A stretch of 41,847 nucleotides of DNA from positions 1 through 41,847 of the forward strand of contig DZAL01000032.1 of assembly GCA_022729575.1 (NCBI GenBank). The letters run 5' to 3'. The notes beneath the pieces were generated by a model that saw only the letters and a list, made by a program, of their open reading frames with translations, did no database searches and was not told where the DNA came from. Both the position numbers and the translations under genes were made by a program. Below are positions 25,839 through 32,938 of this stretch, piece by piece (position 1 is the first letter of the stretch; every line of letters begins with the position of its first letter). Source of the DNA: Thiomargarita sp. (GTDB lineage Bacteria > Pseudomonadota > Gammaproteobacteria > Beggiatoales > Beggiatoaceae).

Positions 25839-25845
25839 AACAACC

Positions 25846-25878
25846 AGAAACTCCGGGGGTTCCAAACCCGGCGTTTCT
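25846..25878 (+). terminator. Possible terminator or repeat hairpin after pth
   Basis: AGAAAC-T-CCGGG pairs with CCCGG-C-GTTTCT with one internal mismatch and a 9-base loop, starting 8 bases after the pth stop. There is no T-run, so factor-independent termination is doubtful. A dispersed repeat is equally possible. Confidence 0.4.
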
Positions 25879-25898
25879 CAACTCAGATTGAACATAAC

Positions 25899-27008
25899 AT
25901 GAAACTACATTCCCTCCAAATTAACAATTTCCGTGCCATTGACCACCTGGAATTAGATTTCACGGACACCCTATCTCGCCCCAAGCAAATCAGCCTCATC
26001 GTGGGTCCCAATGGCAGTGGTAAAACTTCCATTTTAGATGCCATTCAGATTGTAGTTCGGACCTTAGAAGAACCTTATAAGCCTCGTTTAAGAGAAGGTT
26101 TAAAATGGTCTGTGGCCCAATTAGTTCGTGGCCGAGGCACCCAGGCACAAATTGAGTTTGAATATTCTATAGAAGAAGAGGAAGCCAAGGCTATCAACGA
26201 AGTTTTTCAGGCCTTAGGTCGTCCCCTTCCCTTTCAATCCTCGCCAGATGGACTTTTTCCCCTACCACCTTTAACAAATTCGGCCATCGTCAAATGGCAA
26301 TATCCCCGTCTCAAAGACTCTCCAAAAAGACCTTGTCGAGTCTCGATTTTTCCCAAACAATCAGCAACCGTGTTGGGTGCGAGAGGAAGACTGGCCAAGG
26401 CGATAGAAAATAATCGACACCTAGTTCAACACAACCTGTTTGAACGTATTGGTGGAATTTGTTATCTCGACCAACGACGTTCACTGCGCTTGGTCGAAAA
26501 TTGTTCCCTCTTCATAATACAACCTGACAACTTAGCATCAGATGATGTATTAACTTGGTTAGCCTATTACTATCATAAGCATGTAGGATGGAATGTGGAA
26601 AAATATGGGGAATCCCACTTTAGTAAAATTCAAAAATTATTTAATCGAGTCTGCCACCCCACACAATTAGTCAAACTGGAATGTGGACCCGACACCGACA
26701 CCCTCATTTTCAAGCACGACTCTCTTGAATATAACTTACTGCAAATGAGTTCCGGTGAACATCAAATTTTAAGAATCTTAGTCAGTTTAGTCTCAGAAAC
26801 TGCGGTGAACTCCATCGTATTGATAGATGAAGTAGAATTGCATTTGCATCCTAATTGGCAACAACAATTGCTACAAGCGTTACGTGAGGAGAAATCAAAT
26901 AACCAGTATATCTTTACCACTCATTCACCGTATGTCAGAGATTTGTTTTTTACGAATGAAATTATTAATTTAAATAATTTGGAGACTTCGTCTAATGCTA
27001 GTAGATAA
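25899..27008 (+). CDS. AAA family ATPase (AAA_21/RecF-like)
   Basis: This 369-residue protein begins LQINNFRAIDHLELDF. Walker A is GPNGSGKT (residues 36-43), LLQMSSGEHQILRILV is the signature-like block, Walker B with D-loop is IVLIDEVELHLHPNWQ, and the switch is FTTHSPYV. The ELHLHPNWQ block groups it with AAA_21 proteins rather than with the FRLF-type ATPases in the previous gap. It and its partner separate pth from ychF, a second insertion point in the same core cluster. Its last 14 bases overlap the partner gene. The start codon has no strong ribosome site. Confidence 0.82.
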   Translation: MKLHSLQINNFRAIDHLELDFTDTLSRPKQISLIVGPNGSGKTSILDAIQIVVRTLEEPYKPRLREGLKWSVAQLVRGRGTQAQIEFEYSIEEEEAKAINEVFQALGRPLPFQSSPDGLFPLPPLTNSAIVKWQYPRLKDSPKRPCRVSIFPKQSATVLGARGRLAKAIENNRHLVQHNLFERIGGICYLDQRRSLRLVENCSLFIIQPDNLASDDVLTWLAYYYHKHVGWNVEKYGESHFSKIQKLFNRVCHPTQLVKLECGPDTDTLIFKHDSLEYNLLQMSSGEHQILRILVSLVSETAVNSIVLIDEVELHLHPNWQQQLLQALREEKSNNQYIFTTHSPYVRDLFFTNEIINLNNLETSSNASR

Positions 27009-27930
27009 TCGTTTTTACCTTTTGGTAGAAGGTGAACCTGACAGTCCAGAAATATCTTTTTTTCAGACCGTTACTCCACTGATAATGGCGGACACTGGGG
27101 CAAATATTATCCCCCAAATTATCGAGGTGGGGAGTTCTTCTGCCTTTAACGCTTTTGCTAAAGTAGGGTATCGTCTTTCTAAAATTCATCAAACTCTTCC
27201 AGTATTAGCCATCGCCGACAGTGATTACAGGACCCAGACGAGTAAACAACAGGACAACTCTCCCAGTCTGATTAAGAACAAAAAGCCCAAAATTTTATAC
27301 TGGCCCAGACATGAATGGGAAAATTATTTGCTGGAAGAAACCGAATGGCTGGCTGACTGGATAAATCAACTCCCCGTCAAACCGCAAACCCCTGGTCGTC
27401 CTTCGGCACTCAGGAAATCTTACAAAATTTCCACGCAACCAGCCAATCAAACCCAGTTGGACAATTTTTTGGAAAACTATTTCCGTCACTCTATTCGAAC
27501 GGAATATTGGGAATGTCTCAAATTTAATCTTGCGATTAATATCAAAGACTATCCAAGTGTAGAAAAACCGGCGAATTTTGACACTCAAACTCCAGAGGAA
27601 ATAAAACAATGGTTTGACCTACAAGCAAATCAAGCGCAAATGGTCATGACACTCAAGAAAAAACCAGTGACTCTGTTTGAAGACATTATGCAAGAATTAC
27701 CATGGAAAACCTGGCTTACTTCACCCCTGCTGATGGACAGAAAATTAGCCAGGCAACATTGTCGTGGTAAAGAAGCATTTTTAGCACTTTGCCAGTTTTT
27801 GGCACAACAATTTGAAATTCACAATTTTGACCAAGATTTATTAATCAAAGACCTCTTGAGACATTTGGCCAGTAATAGGTACTCAGCAATTTTTCAAGAC
27901 TTGCAAAGTTTGTTATTACCAGAACTATAA
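26995..27930 (+). CDS. TOPRIM-like putative nuclease, partner of AAA_21 ATPase
   Basis: This 311-residue protein has YLLVEGEPDSPEISFF (Glu12) and VLAIADSDYRT (Asp75, Asp77), followed by the segment ILYWPRHEWENYLLE, which resembles the WxxxEIENYLL block of DUF4435-like proteins. The remaining two hundred residues are helical, with KTWLTSPLLMDRKLARQHCRGKEAFLALC near residues 235-263. I do not recognise a named family with certainty. GGAG lies about 10 bases before the ATG, inside the ATPase gene. The pairing and residues support an effector role by analogy with the other cassettes. Confidence 0.7.
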   Translation: MLVDNRFYLLVEGEPDSPEISFFQTVTPLIMADTGANIIPQIIEVGSSSAFNAFAKVGYRLSKIHQTLPVLAIADSDYRTQTSKQQDNSPSLIKNKKPKILYWPRHEWENYLLEETEWLADWINQLPVKPQTPGRPSALRKSYKISTQPANQTQLDNFLENYFRHSIRTEYWECLKFNLAINIKDYPSVEKPANFDTQTPEEIKQWFDLQANQAQMVMTLKKKPVTLFEDIMQELPWKTWLTSPLLMDRKLARQHCRGKEAFLALCQFLAQQFEIHNFDQDLLIKDLLRHLASNRYSAIFQDLQSLLLPEL

Positions 27931-27967
27931 TTTCACCAGGAGTTTAAAGCGAAGTTTTGCCCCCGGC

Positions 27968-27997
27968 TTGACAGTCTCCAATACTCGACGATATAAT
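27968..27997 (+). promoter_or_regulatory. Consensus sigma70 promoter for ychF
   Basis: A perfect TTGACA (27968-27973) and a perfect TATAAT (27992-27997) are separated by 18 bases, giving a leader of about 70 bases before the ychF ATG. This makes ychF independent of the inserted cassette upstream. Confidence 0.8.
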
Positions 27998-28073
27998 AAC
28001 TCATCATCCCCTAAAGATGAACACCTTTTTTCTCAATAACCTCAAACTTAAGTAATTCACCACGGAACAAACT

Positions 28074-29165
28074 ATGGGCTTCAAATGCGGAATCGTTGGC
28101 CTCCCCAACGTTGGAAAATCTACCCTGTTTAACGCACTGACCAGTGCCAATATTGCAGCCGAAAACTACCCTTTTTGCACCATCGACCCCAATATCGGCG
28201 TGGTTGCCATGCCAGATGTTCGATTAGACACCATTGCCAACCTGGTTAAACCCCAAAAAGTGGTAGCCACCAGCATGGAATTTGTCGACATTGCAGGCTT
28301 AGTCGCTGGTGCCTCCAAAGGCGAAGGACTCGGCAACAAATTTTTAGCCAACATTCGCGAAACTCAAGCCATCGCCCACGTCGTCCGTTGCTTTCAAGAT
28401 GACGATGTAATTCACGTTGCTGGCAAAATTAATCCGTTAAGCGACATTGAAGTAATTAACACCGAATTAGCTTTAGCCGATTTAGATACCGTTCAGCGGG
28501 CGATTCAACGAACGGCTAAAAATGCTAAAAGTGGTAACAAGGAAGCCTTAGCGCAAAAACATTTTTTTGAACAAATCCAGGCGCATCTTGACCGAGGTCA
28601 ACTGGTTCGTGCCTTGGACCTCAATAGCATTGAACAACAATGGCTTCGCGACCTTCACCTCCTTACCGTAAAACCCACCCTTTACCTGGCCAATGTGGCC
28701 GAAGATGGTTTTAAAAACAATCCCTATCTTGACCAAATACGAGAAGTAGCGCAACAAGAGAAGGCAGAAGTAGTCCCCGTATGTGCCAAAATCGAAGCCG
28801 AATTAGTCGCTTTAGACCCGGCCGAACGACAAGAATATTTAACCGATTTAGGATTGACAGAACCGGGTTTACATCGAGTGATTCATGCCGGTTACCATCT
28901 GTTGGGACTACAGACGTTTTTTACCGCAGGCCCCAAAGAAGTTCGAGCCTGGACCGTCCAAATGGGTGCCACTGCACCCAAAGCGGCGGCAGTTATTCAT
29001 ACGGATTTTGAAAAAGGATTCATCCGCGCCGAAGTCATCTCCTACGCCGACTTTGTCAAGTATCAAGGCGAATCTGGGGCGAAAGAAGCTGGAAAATGGC
29101 GGTTGGAAGGAAAGGAGTATGTGGTGCAAGACGGGGATGTAATGTTTTTTAGATTTAATATTTAA
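28074..29165 (+). CDS. ychF: Redox-regulated ATPase YchF (Obg family)
   Basis: This universally conserved Obg-type P-loop protein binds ribosomes and prefers ATP over GTP. It has 363 residues, the normal length. G1 is GLPNVGKST (residues 9-17), G3 is [20 protein letters not shown], and the G4 position reads LANVAED, the altered NxxE motif that explains the ATP preference. The C-terminal TGS-like domain begins near [17 protein letters not shown] and ends in [15 protein letters not shown]. It is the last of the conserved core genes. The first REP palindrome begins 8 bases after its stop codon. Confidence 0.96.
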   Translation: MGFKCGIVGLPNVGKSTLFNALTSANIAAENYPFCTIDPNIGVVAMPDVRLDTIANLVKPQKVVATSMEFVDIAGLVAGASKGEGLGNKFLANIRETQAIAHVVRCFQDDDVIHVAGKINPLSDIEVINTELALADLDTVQRAIQRTAKNAKSGNKEALAQKHFFEQIQAHLDRGQLVRALDLNSIEQQWLRDLHLLTVKPTLYLANVAEDGFKNNPYLDQIREVAQQEKAEVVPVCAKIEAELVALDPAERQEYLTDLGLTEPGLHRVIHAGYHLLGLQTFFTAGPKEVRAWTVQMGATAPKAAAVIHTDFEKGFIRAEVISYADFVKYQGESGAKEAGKWRLEGKEYVVQDGDVMFFRFNI

Positions 29166-29172
29166 AATCAGT

Positions 29173-29238
29173 GTCCAAATCTGAAGATTTGGACTCCAAC
29201 AGGATCCAGCCCTGGAGTCCAAATCTTCAGATTTGGAC
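29173..29238. repeat. REP pair between ychF and the helicase gene
   Basis: A reverse copy (29173-29197) and a forward copy (29214-29238) lie back to back, 16 bases apart, with no change from the family consensus. They are read as SKSEDLDS and WSPNLQIW in the open frame that runs upstream of the helicase start, which is why I start that gene further downstream. Confidence 0.95.
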
Positions 29239-29260
29239 CAGAAACTCTTACTTTATTATT

Positions 29261-32200
29261 ATGAATACTGATAACCTTAAACGCGACAGCATTATCCAAG
29301 GCCCGATATTTGTCGAACCTATTCGCATCATCCTAGCCACTCCTCTGGCCAACACCATCGAATTAACTGGCACCGGTGTTAACAGTGGTAAAACTTACGA
29401 ATTATTACTGATGCCAGAACAACTGGCCCAATTAACCCTCACCTCGAATGACCAACCTCGTTATGATGGCGATTCCCACCGCTTTCGTCTAGGTTTGGAA
29501 GCGTTGCGCTTGCAACTGGCGTATGAATATGACCCCTACTATGCCCTCTCCATTGCCCAGATTGACCCCTTACCGCATCAATTGGAAGCGGTGTATGACT
29601 ATTTTCTGAAATTGCCACGGATTCGCTTCCTCCTAGCCGATGACCCCGGCGCTGGGAAGACGATTATGGCGGGACTGTTAATTAAGGAACTCAAAATTCG
29701 TGGTTTGTTGAAACGGACCTTGATTATCAGTCCCGCGAATTTGACTTTTCAATGGCAACGCGAATTACAAGATAAGTTTCGCGAAACTTTTACCATCGTC
29801 AATGGGGAACGATTGCGTATTACTTATGGCAGCAATCCTTGGCAGGAACATGCGCAAATCGTCACTTCTCTCGCCTGGGTGTCGCGGATTGAGGAGGCTA
29901 AAAGTAGTTTGTTACAAAGTCATTGGGATTTAATTATCGTCGATGAAGCCCATAAGATGAGTGCCGCGACCGCTGATAAGAAGACTTTGGCTTATAAACT
30001 GGGCGAATCTTTATCCACCATGACTGACCATTATCTGTTACTCACTGCCACGCCTCATAAGGGGGATCCGGAAAATTTTCGCTTGTTTCTCTCCCTGTTG
30101 GATAAAGAAGTCTATGCCCATATTAGCAGTTTGGAAGAGGCGATGAAACAACGACAAGCCCCGTTTTATTTACGTCGTGTTAAAGAGGCTCTGGTCACGT
30201 TTCCTGACAGTGAGACGGGGCAAGTCAAAACTTTGTTCACGAAACGGTTGGTCAAGACGCTCAGTTTTCATCTGAATCTGGGTGAACAAGAATTTTATGA
30301 TGCCCTCAGTCGCTATGTGGAAAGACAAGCAGAAAAAGCCAATGCTGATGATAATTCGGCCCGCGGCCTGGCATTGGGTTTTACTTTGGCGATGTTGCAG
30401 AAACGGTTCGCCTCTAGTGTTTATGCGGTGCGGAGAACCTTGGAACGGATGGCGGGCAAACGTCAGGAGGTGTTAGATAATCCCGAAAAATTTCGTCAAG
30501 ACCAATTGAAAAAACAATTGCCAGAAGATTTTGACGAGTTACCTGAAGAGGAACAAAATCAACTCTTGGATGACCTGGAAACGGTCGTGGTCAGTGTGGA
30601 CCCGGCAGTTTTACAACGAGAGGTTCGCGAATTACAACGTTTAATTAACCAAGCCCGTCAACTGGAGTCCAAATCTTCAGATTTGGACGGTACAAATCTG
30701 AAGATTTGTACTCCAGGTTTGGACGGTACAGGTGAATCTAAATTAGAGAAACTCAAGGAGGTCATGACTCAACATAGTGTGTTTAAAGACCCCACGGTTA
30801 AACTCCTCCTGTTTACTGAACATAAAGACACCTTAGACTATTTAGTGGGCAAATTGCGCAGTTGGAATTTGTCCGTGACCCAAATTCATGGAGGCATGAA
30901 AATTGGTGATTTGAACACGCCCAACAGTCGGTTACAGTCGGAAAAGGCCTTTCGTGAACAATGTCAAGTATTGGTCGCTACTGAAGCGGCAGGGGAAGGA
31001 ATTAATTTGCAATTTTGTTGGTTGCTCATCAACTATGACATTCCCTGGAATCCCATTCGTTTGGAACAACGGATGGGGCGTATTCATCGTTATGGTCAAG
31101 AGAAAGATTGTCTGATAATCAATTTTGTATCGCAAGACACTCGTGAAGGTCGTGTCCTCCACCGGTTGTTTGAACGTCTGGAAAAGATTGAACAGGATTT
31201 AGACCCGCAACAAACGGGCAAAATTTTCAATGTGTTAGGTGACATTTTCCCCGCGAATCAGTTAGAAAAAATGTTACGGGATATGTATCTGCATAACTTA
31301 AAAGAAGAGGATATCCAGGACCGCATTGTGGCACAAATCGACCTGGCACATTTCCGCCAGATTACGCAATCAGCGTTGGAAGGATTAGCGACCAGACAAC
31401 TGAACTTAGCGTCTTTGTTTAATAAAACGAACGAAGCTAAAATTAAACGTCTTCGCCCTGAAATGATTGAAGACTTTTTCACTCAAGCGGCCCCAATCAT
31501 CGGCTTAAAACTGGAGTCCAAATCTTCAGATTTGGACCGTACCAATCTGAAGATTGGTACTCCCTATCGAGTGGGGAAAATTCCTCGTTCCTTAGTTGCG
31601 ATTGCGGAATCGCAGGAGGCGCAGTTTGGTAAATTGGGACGAGATTATCAACAGATTGTCTTTGACAAGCACTGGTTAAAGAAGACTCCTACCTTGGAAT
31701 GGGTGACGTTAGGTCATCCCTTGTTTGAAGCCGTGCGCACTGCGCTGTGGCAAGCGGTGCAAGACGATTTACAACGGGGCGCAGTATTTTATGACTGGCA
31801 ACGGGAGGTGCCGGCGCGGTTGCAAATTTTTTCGGTGGCTATTAAAGATGGGCGAAGTCGGGAATTGCATCGGCGGTTATTTGTGGTGGAAATTCCGGCG
31901 GAGGGGAGTTTTAAAATTCATCCGCCTACTTATCTGGCTAATTTGTCCAAAGCTGAAGCTTTGGACTCCAGTATCGGCGTGGAGTCCAAAGCTTCAGCTT
32001 TGGACATTAAAGGTTTTTTGTTGACCGAAGCTCTGCAACCGTTTTTACAGGAAGTGATGGCGCAACGGGCGAAAGAAATAGCCACGGTGACCAAGCATTT
32101 AAACCTCAGTTTTAATGCCATTGTCACTCACTTAAATTGTCAATGGGCCGACTTGGAAGAGGCTAAAATGTTGGGGAGTAGAGAACCAGGTTTAGAGGGT

Positions 32201-32734
32201 CGTTTAAAACAGATGGAAGATCGAGTAGAGGAACATAATCAACGTTGGGAACAGCGTAAAAAGGAGTTAGAACAGGAGCAAAATTGTTCCCTTAGCGACC
32301 CTCATATTATCGCCCAAGCCTTAGTTTTACCGCATCCCAAACGTCATCACCCCGAATTTGCCCCGTTACTTCGTGACGATACGGTGGAACAAATTGCCAT
32401 TCAAGCAGTGATTGCTTATGAACAAGCCCGTGGCCGTCAAGTCAAAAGCGTAGAAACCGAAAACTACGGCTTTGACCTGGAGTCCAAATCTTCAGATTTG
32501 GACCAGAAAATACGTTTTATCGAAGTAAAGGGACGGGCGCAACAGGGTGTGGTGGCGTTAACCCCTAACGAATATAAAACCGCGCAACGATTAGGGAAAG
32601 ATTACTGGTTGTATATTGTATTTAATTGTGCTACCATTCCAAAAATTCATACTTTTCAAGACCCAGCGGCCTCGTTGGACTGGGAAAAAGTGGTGAAGGT
32701 GGAACATTATTGTCTGAAAGGGGGCCAAATCTGA
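29261..32734 (+). CDS. SNF2-type helicase with C-terminal DUF3883
   Basis: This roughly 1157-residue superfamily 2 ATPase resembles the large helicases of DISARM and other methylase-linked defence systems. The N-terminal lobe has DPLPHQLEAVYDYFL, motif I DDPGAGKT (about 126-133), motif II DEAH (about 228-231) and LLTATPHKG. The C-terminal lobe has FTEHKDT, VATEAAGEGINLQF and QRMGRIHRYGQ (about 600). The far C-terminus (about 1045-1140, YGFDLE...IRFIEVKGRAQQGVVALTPNEY) is DUF3883. Seven REP palindromes are embedded in frame near residues 468-485, 751-768, 895-915 and 1073-1081, all outside the motifs. The stop TGA lies inside another REP. The ATG at 29261 avoids the repeat-coded extension. Confidence 0.88.
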   Translation: MNTDNLKRDSIIQGPIFVEPIRIILATPLANTIELTGTGVNSGKTYELLLMPEQLAQLTLTSNDQPRYDGDSHRFRLGLEALRLQLAYEYDPYYALSIAQIDPLPHQLEAVYDYFLKLPRIRFLLADDPGAGKTIMAGLLIKELKIRGLLKRTLIISPANLTFQWQRELQDKFRETFTIVNGERLRITYGSNPWQEHAQIVTSLAWVSRIEEAKSSLLQSHWDLIIVDEAHKMSAATADKKTLAYKLGESLSTMTDHYLLLTATPHKGDPENFRLFLSLLDKEVYAHISSLEEAMKQRQAPFYLRRVKEALVTFPDSETGQVKTLFTKRLVKTLSFHLNLGEQEFYDALSRYVERQAEKANADDNSARGLALGFTLAMLQKRFASSVYAVRRTLERMAGKRQEVLDNPEKFRQDQLKKQLPEDFDELPEEEQNQLLDDLETVVVSVDPAVLQREVRELQRLINQARQLESKSSDLDGTNLKICTPGLDGTGESKLEKLKEVMTQHSVFKDPTVKLLLFTEHKDTLDYLVGKLRSWNLSVTQIHGGMKIGDLNTPNSRLQSEKAFREQCQVLVATEAAGEGINLQFCWLLINYDIPWNPIRLEQRMGRIHRYGQEKDCLIINFVSQDTREGRVLHRLFERLEKIEQDLDPQQTGKIFNVLGDIFPANQLEKMLRDMYLHNLKEEDIQDRIVAQIDLAHFRQITQSALEGLATRQLNLASLFNKTNEAKIKRLRPEMIEDFFTQAAPIIGLKLESKSSDLDRTNLKIGTPYRVGKIPRSLVAIAESQEAQFGKLGRDYQQIVFDKHWLKKTPTLEWVTLGHPLFEAVRTALWQAVQDDLQRGAVFYDWQREVPARLQIFSVAIKDGRSRELHRRLFVVEIPAEGSFKIHPPTYLANLSKAEALDSSIGVESKASALDIKGFLLTEALQPFLQEVMAQRAKEIATVTKHLNLSFNAIVTHLNCQWADLEEAKMLGSREPGLEGRLKQMEDRVEEHNQRWEQRKKELEQEQNCSLSDPHIIAQALVLPHPKRHHPEFAPLLRDDTVEQIAIQAVIAYEQARGRQVKSVETENYGFDLESKSSDLDQKIRFIEVKGRAQQGVVALTPNEYKTAQRLGKDYWLYIVFNCATIPKIHTFQDPAASLDWEKVVKVEHYCLKGGQI
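30664..30714. repeat. In-frame REP pair inside the helicase gene (site 1)
   Basis: A forward copy (30664-30688, read LESKSSDLD) is followed after one base by a reverse copy (30690-30714, read TNLKICTP). The reverse copy has GTAC at both outer ends instead of GTCC and GGAC, a compensated change that keeps the stem perfect. A fragment of the same sequence (GGTTTGGACGGTACAGG) trails it, suggesting local slippage. It lies between the two helicase lobes. Confidence 0.93.
31513..31563. repeat. In-frame REP pair inside the helicase gene (site 2)
   Basis: A consensus forward copy (31513-31537, LESKSSDLD) is followed by a reverse copy (31539-31563, TNLKIGTP) with arms GTACCAATCT and AGATTGGTAC, another perfectly compensated variant. 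Confidence 0.93.
31945..32005. repeat. In-frame REP pair inside the helicase gene (site 3)
   Basis: A reverse copy (31945-31969, SKAEALDS) and a forward copy (31981-32005, ESKASALD) are 11 bases apart. Both have AAAGCT and AGCTTT where the consensus has AAATCT and AGATTT: a compensated pair change shared by both members. Confidence 0.93.
32479..32503 (+). repeat. In-frame REP inside the DUF3883 part of the helicase gene (site 4)
   Basis: A single forward consensus copy is read LESKSSDLD between YGFD and QKIRFIEVKG. It therefore interrupts the DUF3883 domain just before its most conserved strand. Confidence 0.93.
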
Positions 32735-32747
32735 AGATTTGGACTCC
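32723..32747 (-). repeat. REP supplying the helicase stop codon
   Basis: This reverse copy starts GGCCAAATCTGA and contains the in-frame TGA that ends the helicase gene (last residues GGQI). The original terminus has probably been replaced by repeat sequence. Confidence 0.9.
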
Positions 32748-32750
32748 AAG

Positions 32751-32849
32751 TTGTCTGAATCAGAATTTACAGAATTTTAGAATTTTCAGAATAACTAATT
32801 CAATTTCATTCTGAAAATTCTAAAATTCTGAAAATTCTGATTCAGACAA
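32751..32849. repeat. 42-bp near-perfect inverted repeat between helicase and methylase genes
   Basis: The left arm (32751-32792) starts TTGTCTGAATCAGAATTTAC. The right arm (32808-32849) ends in TGATTCAGACAA. They pair over 42 bases with one mismatch around a 15-base loop. Each arm is itself built from repeated GAATTTT-like words. It lies directly between two REP copies. It could act as a strong RNA hairpin between genes or as a MITE-like insertion. No T-run follows. Confidence 0.85.
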
Positions 32850-32865
32850 ACAAAAGGGAAAAATA

Positions 32866-32927
32866 GTCCAAATCTGAAGATTTGGACTCCAACTCCAGCA
32901 CTGGAGTCCAAATCTTTAGATTTGGAC
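32866..32927. repeat. REP pair directly upstream of the methylase start
   Basis: A reverse copy (32866-32890) and a forward copy (32903-32927, centre TT instead of TC) are separated by 12 bases. The forward copy ends 11 bases before the ATG, so the methylase ribosome site (GAGGA, about 32929-32933) lies immediately beside the hairpin. Confidence 0.93.
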
Positions 32928-32938
32928 TGAGGAATCTT

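Noticed and set aside
29171-29260. N-terminal extension of the helicase reading frame
   Set aside because: The added codons translate a REP pair (SKSEDLDS, WSPNLQIW). The protein's own sequence begins naturally at the ATG at 29261. The same reasoning applies to 20848-20928, 32882-32938, 36807-36887 and 37996-38097.
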